64,000 nt of DNA from the NCBI RefSeq assembly GCF_005490785.1, contig NZ_CP027295.1:2666001-2730000 (forward strand), read 5' to 3'. Made by a program: the position numbers and the translations under genes. Below are positions 52,717 to 62,019 of this stretch, piece by piece. The notes under the pieces were generated by a model. The model worked only from the letters and a program-made list of their open reading frames with translations. It was not told the DNA's origin and ran no database searches. The stretch's first letter is position 1, and each line of letters starts with the position of its first letter. This DNA comes from Brachybacterium sp. SGAir0954. GTDB lineage: Bacteria; Actinomycetota; Actinomycetes; Actinomycetales; Dermabacteraceae.

Positions 52717-53020
52717 GGGGGTTCTCCTCGTGATCGGGGGTCGTGCATCGCGGGGCGAGGACACGACGGACCCGATCCGGCGCCGGGCGCCGGAGGGACC
52801 GCACCGCGTCGATCACGGGACGCCCGGGGCGTCCCCTCGCCGAAGTGACCTCGAGAAGATAGCACGCACCCGCGCCCTGGCCGTAGGGGAGGTGACGACG
52901 ATCGCTGCCCGCGGGCCCGGACCCGGCGCTCCGGGCAAGGACGCTGGTCTCGCCGAGCGGCCGACGGAGCCTGCTGGACTCGATCACGCCGGCGCGAGCA
53001 GACGGAGCCGGCCTCCGTGC
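52717..53020. other. non-coding interval upstream of rplY
   Basis: About 300 bp with no supported gene. It holds a possible rplY promoter at 52856-52861. No riboswitch-like structure was recognised. Confidence 0.6.
52856..52861 (-). promoter_or_regulatory. possible extended -10 of rplY (TGC-TATCTT)
   Basis: TATCTT preceded by TGC, about 140 nt upstream of the ATG. No good -35 is visible. Confidence 0.35.
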
Positions 53021-53057
53021 CGAGGGCCCGCATCCCCGGTGGGGATGCGGGCCCTCG
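53021..53057 (-). terminator. terminator after prs
   Basis: Perfect 17-bp stem (53021-53037 with 53041-53057), 3-nt loop, 27 nt past the prs stop. Confidence 0.85.
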
Positions 53058-53084
53058 CGGCGCGGCGGCGGTCCCGGGCGGGTC

Positions 53085-54065
53085 TCAGACCTCGCCGTCG
53101 AAGAGGCTCGTCACCGAGCCGTCGTCGAAGACCGCGCGGATCGCCCGGGCGATGAGCGGCGCGATCGAGAGCTGCGTGAGCTCCTCGAACTGCTTCTCCT
53201 CGGGGATCGGGAGGGTGTTGGTGCAGACCACCTCGCGCACGCCGGAGTCGCGCAGGCGCTGCGCGGCCGGGTCGGAGAGGATCGGGTGCGTCGTCGCGAT
53301 GACGACCGAGGAGGCGCCGTTCTTCGTGAGCGCCTCGACGGCCTGCACGATCGTGCCGGCGGTGTCGATCATGTCGTCCACGAGGATGCAGGTCTTGCCG
53401 GATATGTCGCCGATCACGCGCTTCGCGACCGCCTGGTTGGGCCGCTTCGGGTCGCGGGACTTGTGGATGAACGCGAGGTTCACGCCGCCCAGGCGCTTGG
53501 CCCACTGCTCCGCGACGCGGATGCGCCCGGCGTCCGGGGAGACGACGGCGATATCCTCGGAGCCGTACTTCCGGCTCACGTAGTCCGCGAGGATCGGGAG
53601 CGCCATCAGGTGGTCCACCGGCTGGCTGAAGTAGCCCTGCACCTGCGGGGCGTGGAGGTCCACGGACATCATGCGGTCGATGCCGGCGGTCTCGTAGAGA
53701 TCCGCCATGAGGCGGGCGGAGATCGGCTCGCGGCCGCGGTGCTTCTTGTCCTGGCGGGCGTAGGGGAAGCTCGGGGAGATCGCGGTGATGCGCTTGGCGG
53801 AGGCCCGCTTGAGCGCGTCGATCATGATCAGGTGCTCCATCACCCAGGTGTTGATGGGCGCCGGGTGGGACTGCAGGACGAAGGCGTCGCTGCCGCGCAC
53901 GGACTCGCCGTAGCGCACGTAGATCTCGCCGTTGGCGAAGTCCCAGGCGTCCATCGGGAGGACCTCGACGCCGAGCTCCTGGGAGACCTCCTGCGCGAGG
54001 ACCGGGTGGGCCCTGCCGGAGGCGAGCACGAGCCGCTTCTCCCCCGTGGTGACGATTCCGCTCAT
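53085..54065 (-). CDS. prs: ribose-phosphate pyrophosphokinase
   Basis: Makes PRPP from ribose-5-phosphate and ATP; 326 residues, hexameric class [22 protein letters not shown] (in part), [17 protein letters not shown] and the PRPP loop [17 protein letters not shown] 54065 overlaps the glmU stop by 4 nt (ATGA); longer upstream start would lie within glmU. glmU-prs pairing is widely conserved. Confidence 0.97.
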   Translation of the reverse strand: MSGIVTTGEKRLVLASGRAHPVLAQEVSQELGVEVLPMDAWDFANGEIYVRYGESVRGSDAFVLQSHPAPINTWVMEHLIMIDALKRASAKRITAISPSFPYARQDKKHRGREPISARLMADLYETAGIDRMMSVDLHAPQVQGYFSQPVDHLMALPILADYVSRKYGSEDIAVVSPDAGRIRVAEQWAKRLGGVNLAFIHKSRDPKRPNQAVAKRVIGDISGKTCILVDDMIDTAGTIVQAVEALTKNGASSVVIATTHPILSDPAAQRLRDSGVREVVCTNTLPIPEEKQFEELTQLSIAPLIARAIRAVFDDGSVTSLFDGEV

Positions 54066-55570
54066 CGCTGCCCCTGCTCCTTGCTGTCGTCGCTGTGCCC
54101 CTCGGCCGTTCCGGACGCGGCGTCGGCGGCGGAGGGATCCGTCCCGTCGAGGGCGGCACGAGCCGCGGCCTCGGCCGCGGTCCCCGCACGGCGTCGCAGG
54201 GTCCATCCTTCCACGTTCCGCTGCGAGCCCGCGTTCACGGCGAGCGCCCCCGGCGGCACGTCCTTGCGCACCGTGGTGCCGGCGCCGGTCGCGGCACCGT
54301 CGCCGATGGTGACGGGGGCCACGAGCACGCTGTCCGATCCGACCCGGACGTGGCGGCCGACGGTGGTGCGGTGCTTCTCGACGCCGTCGTAGTTCGCGAA
54401 GATCGTCGCGGCGCCGATGTTGGTGCCCTCGCCGATCTCCGCGTCCCCCACGTAGCTGAGGTGCGGGACCTTCGCGCCCTCGCCGATCCGCGCGTTCTTC
54501 GTCTCGACGAAGCCGCCGATCTTGCCCTTCGCACCGAGCGAGGTGCCCGCGCGCAGGTAGGAGAACGGGCCGACGGTCGCGCCCGGGCCGATCTCCGCGA
54601 GCACCGCATGGGAGCGCAGCACGCTCGCCCCGGCGCCGACCTCGGTGTCCTTCAGGGTCGTGTCCGGGCCGATCTCGGCGTCCTCGCCGATGTCCGTCGC
54701 GCCCTGGAGCTGGACGCCGGCGCGGATGATCGCGTCCTGGCCGATGGTGACGTCGGCGTCGATCCAGGTGGTGGCCGGGTCCACGATCGTCACGCCGGCG
54801 CGCATGTGGCGCTCGAGGATGCGGCGGTTCATCTCCGCGCCGAGCTGGGCGAGCTGCACGCGGTCGTTGACGCCCTCGACCATCATGAGGTCGGAGGTGA
54901 CGAGCGCGCGCACCGAGCCGCCGTCCTCGCGGGCGATCGCGAGGACGTCCGTGAGGTACATCTCGCCCTGGGCGTTGTCCGTCGTGATGCGGCCCAGCGC
55001 GTCGCGGAGGACGGCGAGGTCGAAGGCGTAGATGCCGGAGTTGATCTCGTCGATCCCCCGCTGCTCCTCCGTGGCGTCCCTGTGCTCGACGATCCCGAGC
55101 ACCTCGGTGCCGTCCTGGCTGCGGAGGATGCGGCCGTATCCGGTGGGGTCGGGGACCTTCGCCGTGAGCACGGTGACGGCGGCGCCCGCCTGCTCATGGG
55201 CGGCGACGAGCTCGCGCAGCGTGCCGGGCTCGAGGAGCGGGACGTCGCCGTAAGTGACGAGCACGGTGCCGGTCGCGGCGGCGACCTTCTCGAGGCCGCA
55301 CTGCACGGCGCGGCCGGTGCCGGGGACCTCGTCCTGGTCGGCGACGGTGACCTCGGGGGCGTGGTCGGCGAGGTGGGCGGCGACGCGGTCGCGCTCGTGG
55401 CGGAGCACGACGACGAGCTCACCGGGCCCGGTGCCCTCGGCGGCGGTCACGGCGTGGACCAGGAGCGAGCGGCCCCCGATCTCGTGCAGGACCTTGGGGG
55501 TCCGGGACCGCATGCGGGTCCCGGCCCCGGCGGCCAGGACCACCACGGCGGCGGGTGCGGGGTTTTCCAC
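54062..55570 (-). CDS. glmU: bifunctional GlmU: UDP-GlcNAc pyrophosphorylase / GlcN-1-P acetyltransferase
   Basis: 502 residues making UDP-GlcNAc for peptidoglycan. N-terminal uridyltransferase domain (about 1-240) with [22 protein letters not shown] (in part) and TYGDVPLL; C-terminal left-handed beta-helix of hexapeptide repeats (about 260-470) with [33 protein letters not shown] (in part) and the acetyl-CoA region. A Ser/Asp-rich tail ends it. GTG start with GAGGAG site. tRNA-Gln lies 58 nt upstream in the same direction and may share a transcript. Confidence 0.97.
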   Translation of the reverse strand: MENPAPAAVVVLAAGAGTRMRSRTPKVLHEIGGRSLLVHAVTAAEGTGPGELVVVLRHERDRVAAHLADHAPEVTVADQDEVPGTGRAVQCGLEKVAAATGTVLVTYGDVPLLEPGTLRELVAAHEQAGAAVTVLTAKVPDPTGYGRILRSQDGTEVLGIVEHRDATEEQRGIDEINSGIYAFDLAVLRDALGRITTDNAQGEMYLTDVLAIAREDGGSVRALVTSDLMMVEGVNDRVQLAQLGAEMNRRILERHMRAGVTIVDPATTWIDADVTIGQDAIIRAGVQLQGATDIGEDAEIGPDTTLKDTEVGAGASVLRSHAVLAEIGPGATVGPFSYLRAGTSLGAKGKIGGFVETKNARIGEGAKVPHLSYVGDAEIGEGTNIGAATIFANYDGVEKHRTTVGRHVRVGSDSVLVAPVTIGDGAATGAGTTVRKDVPPGALAVNAGSQRNVEGWTLRRRAGTAAEAAARAALDGTDPSAADAASGTAEGHSDDSKEQGQR

Positions 55571-55628
55571 GGGGGCTGCTCCTCGGGATCGACGACATCT
55601 CCATCCCCGGACGGGGAGGCGGAGGGCG

Positions 55629-55700
55629 TTCCGCCATCAGGATTCGAACCTGAAACATCAGAACCAAAATCTGAGGTGTTGCCGATTACACCATGGCGGA
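55629..55700 (-). tRNA. tRNA-Gln (TTG)
   Basis: 72-nt cloverleaf on the minus strand: acceptor TCCGCCA/TGGCGGA, anticodon loop TTTTGGT with anticodon TTG, T-arm AGGTTCGAATCCT. CCA not encoded. Confidence 0.97.
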
Positions 55701-55764
55701 GGGACGCGCACCGGAAGGTCCGCGGGCGGGCTGCAGGGGACTCCCTGCGGGGCCGACGGCGACC

Positions 55765-55782
55765 GGTGCGAGGCCGCACCGA
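55765..55782. promoter_or_regulatory. 18-bp inverted repeat, candidate operator
   Basis: CGGTGC-N6-GCACCG directly downstream of a TAGGAT -10 hexamer for tRNA-Gln and 61 nt upstream of the TetR start. A TetR operator is possible; not shown. Confidence 0.4.
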
Positions 55783-55788
55783 TCCTAT
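55783..55788 (-). promoter_or_regulatory. possible tRNA-Gln/glmU -10 element (TAGGAT)
   Basis: TAGGAT, about 82 nt upstream of the mature tRNA-Gln. A second inverted repeat (GCAGGG/CCCTGC, 55733-55748) lies in the leader. Confidence 0.4.
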
Positions 55789-55831
55789 CCGCCGCCGATC
55801 CCGTCCGCCGCCGGGAGCACGTGGCCTGTGC

Positions 55832-55837
55832 CAGACT
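55832..55837 (+). promoter_or_regulatory. leaderless -10-like element of TetR gene (CAGACT)
   Basis: CAGACT, 6-nt spacer, ATG at 55844. First base departs from TANNNT. Confidence 0.45.
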
Positions 55838-55843
55838 CGCCCC

Positions 55844-56491
55844 ATGGCGAACGACCAGGCCCCGCGCCCGCGCTCCGTCCGGATGACCGGCCGGGAGCGT
55901 CGCGAGCAGCTCGTGACCGTGGGTCGCCGCCTCTTCGCTGAGAAGGGCTACGACGCCGCGAGCGTCGAGGAGATCGCCGCCCGTGCGAAGGTCTCCAAGC
56001 CCGTCGTCTACGAGCACTTCGGCGGCAAGGAGGGCCTGTACGCCGTCATCGTGGACCGCGAGGTGGGTGCCCTGCTCGCGGCCCTCGAGCGGTCCCTCCA
56101 GGACCAGCGCTCGCACCCGCGGGTGCTCATGGAGCGCGCGGCGCTCGCCTTCCTCTCCTACATCGACGACAACGAGGACGGCTTCCGCATGCTCGTGCGG
56201 GACTCCCCCGTGAGCCAGAGCGGCGGCACCTTCTCCTCCCTGCTGAGCGACGTCGCCCGCCGCGTCGAGGGGATCCTGTCCGCCCAGCTGAAGCTGCGCG
56301 GCTACCCCACGAAGGACGCCCCGGTGTACGCGCAGATGCTCGTGGGCATGGTCGCGTACACGGGCCAGTGGTGGCTCGAGACGCACAAGCCCTCCAAGGA
56401 GGTCCTGGCCGCGCGGCTCGTGAACCTCTCCTGGTTCGGGCTCGCGGCGATGGAGAAGAAGCCCGTGCTCCGTGGCGGCGCCGACGTCTGA
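55844..56491 (+). CDS. TetR-family transcriptional regulator
   Basis: 215 residues. N-terminal HTH (about 17-65): REQLVTVGRRLFAEKGYDAASVEEIAARAKVSKPVVYEHFGGKEGLY (shown in three short parts: LFAEKGYDAASVEEIA, VSKPVVYEHF, GGKEGLY). C-terminal helical ligand domain follows. Sits downstream of tRNA-Gln/glmU on the opposite strand, the position of Rv1019 in M. tuberculosis (recalled). Ligand unknown. Confidence 0.93.
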   Translation: MANDQAPRPRSVRMTGRERREQLVTVGRRLFAEKGYDAASVEEIAARAKVSKPVVYEHFGGKEGLYAVIVDREVGALLAALERSLQDQRSHPRVLMERAALAFLSYIDDNEDGFRMLVRDSPVSQSGGTFSSLLSDVARRVEGILSAQLKLRGYPTKDAPVYAQMLVGMVAYTGQWWLETHKPSKEVLAARLVNLSWFGLAAMEKKPVLRGGADV

Positions 56492-56515
56492 TCGGTCCCG
56501 GCGCGGGTCGCCCTC

Positions 56516-56521
56516 TAGACT
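56516..56521 (+). promoter_or_regulatory. leaderless -10 element of MarR gene (TAGACT)
   Basis: TAGACT, 7-nt spacer, ATG at 56529. Confidence 0.6.
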
Positions 56522-56528
56522 CACGCCC

Positions 56529-57089
56529 ATGTCCTCCGCCTCCACCGAGCACTCCGAGACGTCCGGAGCGGCCGCACCGTCCGCCCCGTCCGACGAGGTG
56601 GAGCGGATCGTGCGCGGGTGGGCGAACGCCCGGCCGGATCTCGACACGCGTCCCCTCGAGGTGTATTCGCGCATCTCGCGCCTCGCCCGCCATCTCGAGA
56701 GCGCGCGCCGCGAGGCGTTCGCCGGGGCCGGGCTCGAGGGCTGGGAGTTCGACATGCTCTCCGCCCTGCGCCGCAGCGGGGACGACGCGCTCTCCGCGGG
56801 GGCGCTCATGCAGCAGACCCTCGTCACCTCCGGCACCATGACCGCCCGGCTCGACAAGCTCGTCGCCAAGGGCCTCGTCACGCGTGCCCGCTCCCCCCGG
56901 GACGGGCGCGCGGTCGAGGTGCGGCTGCATCCCGAGGGCGCCGCGCGCGTCGACGCCGCGATGGAGAGCCTGCTCGCGGCGGAGCGGGAGCTCCTGGCCC
57001 CGCTCGGCGACGACGAGGAGGACCTGCTGATCCGCCTGCTGCGCGAGCTGCTGCTCACCTTCGAGGCGGACGCCCGCCCCGGGGAGTGA
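56529..57089 (+). CDS. MarR-family transcriptional regulator
   Basis: 186 residues with an acidic N-terminal tail (~30). Winged helix: GLEGWEFDMLSALRRSG, LSAGALMQQTLVTSGTMTARLDKL (in part; recognition helix) and wing RSPRDGRAVEVRLHPEG. Lies between the TetR gene and the ABC-F gene, all on the plus strand, 65 bp before the latter. A role in controlling the ABC-F gene is possible but not shown. Confidence 0.92.
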   Translation: MSSASTEHSETSGAAAPSAPSDEVERIVRGWANARPDLDTRPLEVYSRISRLARHLESARREAFAGAGLEGWEFDMLSALRRSGDDALSAGALMQQTLVTSGTMTARLDKLVAKGLVTRARSPRDGRAVEVRLHPEGAARVDAAMESLLAAERELLAPLGDDEEDLLIRLLRELLLTFEADARPGE

Positions 57090-57153
57090 CCTCCCCGGCT
57101 CCGCGGCTCCGCTCGTCATCACCCCGTCACTTCGTCCCTGAGGACCCTCCTGC

Positions 57154-58962
57154 ATGGCCCACCTGCTCGGCACCCAGTCGCTCCACCTCGCCCTCCCCGA
57201 CCGCGTCCTGCTGGACGACGTGACCCTCGGCATCGACGAGGGCGACCGCATCGGCGTCGTGGGCCGCAACGGTGACGGCAAGTCCACCCTGCTGCGCCTG
57301 CTCTCGCGCGAGCGCACCCCCGACTCCGGCCGCGTCACCGTGCGCGGCGGGGTGCGCGTCGGCGTGCTCGACCAGCAGGACGAGGCCGCCCCCGGGGTGA
57401 GCGTCCGCGACCGCGTCGTGGGCGACCGCCCCGAGCACGAGTGGGCCTCGGACCCGCGGATCCGGGACGTGCTCGCCGGTCTGCTCGGCGGCATCGACCT
57501 GGACCTGCAGCTCACCGCCCTCTCCGGCGGCCAGCTGCGGCGCGTCCACCTCGCCGAGCTGCTCGTGGGCGACTGGGACGTGCTGCTGCTGGACGAGCCC
57601 ACCAACCACCTCGACGTCGAGGGCATCGCCTGGCTCGCCGAGCACCTGCGCCGGCGCTGGTCCGTGCGCGACGGCGGGCTCGTGGTCATCACCCACGACC
57701 GCTGGTTCCTCGACGCCGTGTGCACCCGCATGTGGGAGGTGCACGACGGCGTCGTCGACCCCTTCGAGGGCGGCTACGCGGCGTATGTGCTCCAGCGCGT
57801 CGAGCGCGACCGGCAGGCGGCGGCGATCGAGTCCAAGCGCCAGAACCTCATGCGCAAGGAGCTCGCCTGGCTGCGCCGCGGCGCCCCCGCGCGCACCTCG
57901 AAGCCGAAGTTCCGCATCGACGCGGCGAACGAGCTCATCGCCGGGGAGCCGCCCGTGCGCGACACCGTCGAGCTCACACAGCTCGCGACCTCCCGGCTGG
58001 GCCGGGACGTCATCGACGTGCTCGACGTGACCGCCGGCTACGACGGCACGCCGGTGCTCGAGGACGTGACGCTGCACATCGGCCCGGCGGACAGGATCGG
58101 GATCCTCGGCCCCAACGGCGCCGGGAAGTCCACGCTGCTGGGCCTCGTGCGGGGGACGGTGACCCCGATGAGCGGGCGGGTGAAGCGCGGGAAGACCGTC
58201 ACGGTGCGCCAGGTGTCCCAGCGCCTCGAGGGGCTCGCGGATCTCGGCGAGGAGCGCATCAGCGACGTCGTCGGCCGCTACCGCACGACCTTCCGCGCCG
58301 GTAAGGACGAGGTCTCCCCCGGCCAGCTGCTCGAGCGTCTCGGCTTCACCACCGCACATCAGAAGGTGCAGGTCAAGGCCCTCTCCGGCGGGCAGCAGCG
58401 ACGGCTTGACCTGCTGCTGACCCTGCTCGAGGAGCCCAACGTGCTCGTGCTCGACGAGCCCACCAACGACATGGACACCGACATGCTCGCGGCGATGGAG
58501 GACCTGCTGGACACCTGGCCGGGCCCGCTGCTCGTCGTCTCGCACGACCGCTACCTGCTCGAGCGCGTGACCGATCAGCAGTACGCGGTGCTCGACGGGC
58601 ACGTGCGGCACCTCCCGGGCGGCGTGGAGCAGTATCTCTCCCTGCGCGAGGAGCAGGAGCGGGCGGCCGACGTGGCCCCCGCCGCACCGGCCGCCTCCGG
58701 GAGCCCCGACCCCGCCGGGGCCCCGGCCTCCCCGGTCCTCAGCGGCAAGGAGCAGCGGGACGCCCAGAAGGAGCTCTCCGCGCTCGAGCGGCGGATGGGG
58801 AAGCTCGCGACGCAGCGGGAAGCGCTCGTGGCACGGATGGCCGAGCACGACCAGTCCGACTACACCGGGCTCGCCGCGCTCACCGCGGAGATGACGGCGC
58901 TGCAGGACGAGAACGACCGCGCGGAGGAGCGCTGGCTCGAGCTCTCGGAGCAGCTGGGCTGA
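57154..58962 (+). CDS. ABC-F family ATPase, Uup-like
   Basis: 602 residues with two ABC domains and no membrane segment. Domain 1 (about 1-245): Walker A GRNGDGKST, LSGGQLRRV, LLLDEPTNHLD. Linker (about 225-290) with RKELAWLRRGAPARTSKPKF, typical of the Uup subgroup. Domain 2 (about 290-515): GPNGAGKST, LSGGQQRRLD, LVLDEPTNDMD. The C-terminal ~70 residues form a coiled coil, also as in Uup. Acts on ribosomes or branched DNA; the linker is not of the long antibiotic-resistance type. ATG 57154; weak ribosome-binding site. Confidence 0.9.
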   Translation: MAHLLGTQSLHLALPDRVLLDDVTLGIDEGDRIGVVGRNGDGKSTLLRLLSRERTPDSGRVTVRGGVRVGVLDQQDEAAPGVSVRDRVVGDRPEHEWASDPRIRDVLAGLLGGIDLDLQLTALSGGQLRRVHLAELLVGDWDVLLLDEPTNHLDVEGIAWLAEHLRRRWSVRDGGLVVITHDRWFLDAVCTRMWEVHDGVVDPFEGGYAAYVLQRVERDRQAAAIESKRQNLMRKELAWLRRGAPARTSKPKFRIDAANELIAGEPPVRDTVELTQLATSRLGRDVIDVLDVTAGYDGTPVLEDVTLHIGPADRIGILGPNGAGKSTLLGLVRGTVTPMSGRVKRGKTVTVRQVSQRLEGLADLGEERISDVVGRYRTTFRAGKDEVSPGQLLERLGFTTAHQKVQVKALSGGQQRRLDLLLTLLEEPNVLVLDEPTNDMDTDMLAAMEDLLDTWPGPLLVVSHDRYLLERVTDQQYAVLDGHVRHLPGGVEQYLSLREEQERAADVAPAAPAASGSPDPAGAPASPVLSGKEQRDAQKELSALERRMGKLATQREALVARMAEHDQSDYTGLAALTAEMTALQDENDRAEERWLELSEQLG

Positions 58963-58968
58963 TCCCCC

Positions 58969-58997
58969 CGGCCGGGGCGGGGTCCCTCCCCCGGCCG
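58969..58997. terminator. bidirectional terminator between ABC-F and ispE
   Basis: Perfect 9-bp stem (58969-58977 with 58989-58997) in the 38-bp gap between convergent genes. Confidence 0.7.
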
Positions 58998-59000
58998 CGG

Positions 59001-59942
59001 TCAGTCCTGCTCGAGCACCCGGGCGCCGGGCGCGCCGCCGCGGGCGAGGAGGCACTGCTCGACGGCGTCCGTCGCGCGCACCCGCTCCGCGATCGCGCGG
59101 GCCTGCGCCTCGTCCCGGGCGAGGGCGGCGAGCGTCGGCCCCGAGCCGGAGACCAGGGCGCCCGGGGCGCCCGCGTCCCGCAGCGCGGCGAGGACCGGGG
59201 CGAGACCCGGGTGCAGGCTCAGCGCCGCCTCCTGCAGGTCGTTGGAGAGGGTCGCGGCGAGCATCGTCGTGTCCCCCGCCGCGAGCGCTCCGAGCTGGCG
59301 CGCGTCGATCTCGGGGCGCGCGGGCAGGGTGCGCCCCGAGGCGTCGGCGATCTCGTCGGCGCGCCGGTACACCGCCGGGGTGGAGAGGTGACCGCCGGGG
59401 ACGGCGAGCACCCACCACGGGGCCGCGGCCGTCTCCACCGGGGTGAGGTCCCCGCCCGTCCCGCGTCCCAGGGCGGTGCCGCCGAGGAGGGCGAAGGGGA
59501 CGTCGGCCCCGAGCGCCCCGGCGAGGTCCGTGAGGGCGGCGGGACCGAGGTCCAGGCCCCACAGCACGTCGAGGGCGACGAGCGCCGCGGCGGCGTCGGC
59601 CGAGCCGCCGCCCATGCCGCCGGCGACCGGGACGCGCTTGTCGACGTGCAGCGCCGCGCCGCGCCGGGTGCCCGTGCGCTCGCGCAGCAGGGCCGCCGCG
59701 CGCAGGGCGAGGTTCGTCCCGTCCAGCGGGACGTCCCCGGGGACCCCCGAGTCGACGGCCAGGGTGAGCTCCTCGCCGTCCACGGCGCGGGCGGTCACCG
59801 TCTCCAGCAGGTCCACGGCGTGGAACACGGTCGCGAGCTCGTGGTAGCCGCGGCCGTCGACGGCCCCGACGGCGAGGGAGAGGTTGATCTTGCCGGGGGC
59901 CTGCACCACCACGCGGCGCGGCAGGGCCGCCGGAACGGTCAT
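59001..59942 (-). CDS. ispE: 4-diphosphocytidyl-2-C-methyl-D-erythritol kinase
   Basis: MEP-pathway GHMP kinase for isoprenoid (and so menaquinone and undecaprenyl) synthesis; 313 residues. PGKINLSLAVG at the N-terminus, ATP motif PVAGGMGGGSADAAAAL, and the C-terminal VSGSGPTLAAL. ATG overlaps the rsmA stop by 4 nt. tatD-rsmA-ispE form one unit. Confidence 0.95.
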   Translation of the reverse strand: MTVPAALPRRVVVQAPGKINLSLAVGAVDGRGYHELATVFHAVDLLETVTARAVDGEELTLAVDSGVPGDVPLDGTNLALRAAALLRERTGTRRGAALHVDKRVPVAGGMGGGSADAAAALVALDVLWGLDLGPAALTDLAGALGADVPFALLGGTALGRGTGGDLTPVETAAAPWWVLAVPGGHLSTPAVYRRADEIADASGRTLPARPEIDARQLGALAAGDTTMLAATLSNDLQEAALSLHPGLAPVLAALRDAGAPGALVSGSGPTLAALARDEAQARAIAERVRATDAVEQCLLARGGAPGARVLEQD

Positions 59943-60823
59943 CGGGCGACCACCGCATCGGCGCGGGCGATCGCACGGAAGCCGTCCACGTCGAGCGTCT
60001 CGCCGCGGGCGCCGGGGTCGATCCCGGCCTCCCGCAGCACGGCCTCGGCCCGAGCAGGGCTGCCCGCCCAGGTGCCGAGCGCCGCGCGGAGGGTCTTGCG
60101 GCGCTGCGCGAAGGCGGCGTCGACGACGGCGAAGACGGCGATCCGCTCCGCGTCGTCGCCCAGCGGCACCTCGTGCCGGACCAGCCGCACGAGGGCGGAG
60201 TCGACGTTGGGGACGGGCCAGAAGATCTGCCGGGAGATGCGGCCCGCGAGCTCCGCCCGCCCGTACCAGGCGGCCTTCACGCTGGGCGCCCCGTAGATGC
60301 GCGAGCCCGGTCCCGCGGAGAGCCGCTCGACGACCTCGGTCTGCACCATCACGAGGGCCGTGCGCAGGGACGCGAAGCGCTCGAGCGCGGTGAGCAGGAT
60401 CGGGGTCGCGACGTTGTAGGGCAGGTTCGCGACGAGCGCCGTGGGCACGCCCGCCCGCGGCAGCACGGGCAGCTCGGTGACCTGCAGCGCGTCGGCATGG
60501 AGCAGCCGGAAGCGCTCCTCGTCGATGCCCCGGGCGGCGAGCGTCGCGGGCAGCAGCTCCGCGAGCCCGCGGTCCAGCTCGATCGCGGCGACATCGGCCC
60601 CCGCCTCGAACAGACCCAGGGTCAGCGAGCCGAGCCCCGGCCCCACCTCGAGCACCGCCTGCCCGGGCTCGAGACCCGCGCGCTCGACGATCGTGCGGAC
60701 CGTGTTCGGGTCCATGACGAAGTTCTGACCGCGCTGCTTCGAGGGCCGGATGCCGGCCGCCGCGGCCAGCTCCCGGATGTCGCGAGCGCTGAGCAGGGGC
60801 CCCGGGCCCTCCGCCGCGCTCAT
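59939..60823 (-). CDS. rsmA: 16S rRNA dimethyladenosine transferase
   Basis: KsgA/RsmA, dimethylates A1518/A1519 of 16S rRNA; 294 residues. GQNFVMDPNTVRTI, SAM motif VLEVGPGLGSLT, AIELDRGLAE, and catalytic NLPYNVATPIL. ATG overlaps the tatD stop (ATGA). In mycobacteria rpfB lies between tatD and ksgA; here there is none. Confidence 0.96.
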   Translation of the reverse strand: MSAAEGPGPLLSARDIRELAAAAGIRPSKQRGQNFVMDPNTVRTIVERAGLEPGQAVLEVGPGLGSLTLGLFEAGADVAAIELDRGLAELLPATLAARGIDEERFRLLHADALQVTELPVLPRAGVPTALVANLPYNVATPILLTALERFASLRTALVMVQTEVVERLSAGPGSRIYGAPSVKAAWYGRAELAGRISRQIFWPVPNVDSALVRLVRHEVPLGDDAERIAVFAVVDAAFAQRRKTLRAALGTWAGSPARAEAVLREAGIDPGARGETLDVDGFRAIARADAVVAR

Positions 60824-61776
60824 GCCGCCGCCCCGATCGGGCCGTAGACCTGCCGGGTGGTCGCGCTCACCGCGGTGCAGGCCTCCTCGAGGGTCACCCC
60901 GGTCACCTCGGCGATCGTCGCCATGGTGAGCGGGATCAGGTAGGAGGAGTTGGGGCGGCCCCGATAGGGCACGGGGGTGAGGAAGGGGGCGTCGGTCTCG
61001 ACCATCACCTGGCCGAGGCCCACCTCCGCGAGCGCCTCCCGCAGGCCGGTCGAGTTCTTGAAGGTGACGGTGCCGGCGAAGGAGAGGAGGAATCCGCGGT
61101 CCGCGCAGGCGCGGGCGAACGCCGCGTCCCCGGAGAAGCAGTGCAGGACCGTGCGCTCGGGGGCGCCGTCCGCGTCGAGCACGTCGAGCACGTCCTGGTG
61201 GGCGTCGCGGTCGTGGATCTGCATCGGGAGACCCAGCTCCTTGGCCATCGCGATGTGCGCGCGGAAGGAGTCGATCTGGGCCCGGCGCGCCGCGTCGTCG
61301 TCCCGGGAGGTGCGGAACCAGTCGAGCCCGGTCTCCCCCACGACGACCATGCCGGGACCGCGCAGGAGGTCCGCGGTCTCCGCGAGCGCCTCGTCGAGGG
61401 AGGGCAGGGCGCGCCCCTCGTGGTCGTGGCCGCGCGCGTGCAGCGGCGCCTCGTTCGGGTGCACGGCGACCCCGCCGCGCAGGGACGGCGGGCAGTGCGG
61501 GGAGGCGAGCAGCTCCGCGGTCCAGCGGGCGGCGAGCATGTCCGAGCCGATGGTGATCTGCCCCTCGATGCCGGCCTCGCGGGCGAGCCGCACGTGCTCG
61601 TGGACGTCGCGCTGCTCGTCGCCGTCGGAGAAGTCGAGGTGGCAGTGGTTGTCGACCACGGGCACGGGCAGCGGCGCGGGGGCCGGGGGCCAGGAGCGGT
61701 CGCGGGACCTGCCGCGGGGGTCGATGTCCTCGCGGGCGCGCACGGGAGCGGGCAGGGGGTTCTCGGCTGGCGGCAT
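60820..61776 (-). CDS. tatD: TatD-family metal-dependent hydrolase (DNase)
   Basis: 318 residues, TIM-barrel amidohydrolase with 3'-5' DNase activity in the family. Metal ligands seen in VDNHCHLDFS, GETGLDWFR, IHDRDAH, LHCFSGD and ETDAPFL. The first ~45 residues are a Pro/Arg-rich extension. ATG 61776 fits a leaderless TACGAT -10 element, which rules out the longer upstream frame. Confidence 0.93.
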   Translation of the reverse strand: MPPAENPLPAPVRAREDIDPRGRSRDRSWPPAPAPLPVPVVDNHCHLDFSDGDEQRDVHEHVRLAREAGIEGQITIGSDMLAARWTAELLASPHCPPSLRGGVAVHPNEAPLHARGHDHEGRALPSLDEALAETADLLRGPGMVVVGETGLDWFRTSRDDDAARRAQIDSFRAHIAMAKELGLPMQIHDRDAHQDVLDVLDADGAPERTVLHCFSGDAAFARACADRGFLLSFAGTVTFKNSTGLREALAEVGLGQVMVETDAPFLTPVPYRGRPNSSYLIPLTMATIAEVTGVTLEEACTAVSATTRQVYGPIGAAA

Positions 61777-61782
61777 GCGCTC

Positions 61783-61788
61783 ATCGTA
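61783..61788 (-). promoter_or_regulatory. leaderless -10 element of tatD operon (TACGAT)
   Basis: TACGAT, 6-nt spacer, ATG at 61776. Confidence 0.6.
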
Positions 61789-61893
61789 GGATCTCCGGGG
61801 CGCGCGCCCCGCCGGTCCGGTCCGACCTGCGGCATACGCGACCAGGTGGGCCACCTCACCTCCTGCGAGGGGGCGCCGACCTCGGCGCTGTGG

Positions 61894-61899
61894 CACAAT
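61894..61899 (+). promoter_or_regulatory. possible rpmF extended -10 (TGG-CACAAT)
   Basis: CACAAT preceded by TGG, about 120 nt upstream of rpmF. No -35 is evident. Confidence 0.35.
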
Positions 61900-62019
61900 G
61901 ATTCCTCGTTGCGTGTCCACACCGGCACCCGAGCGCCCCTCTCGTGATACGGGTCCGGGTCGCTGCTCGGGGCGGACACCTTCGCTCGTTCATCCTCCGG
62001 ACCGTCAAGGAGCGTTCCC

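Noticed and set aside
52717-53020. Possible riboswitch or leader peptide upstream of rplY
   Set aside because: No conserved aptamer core, no short open frame with a ribosome-binding site; only a possible promoter is visible.
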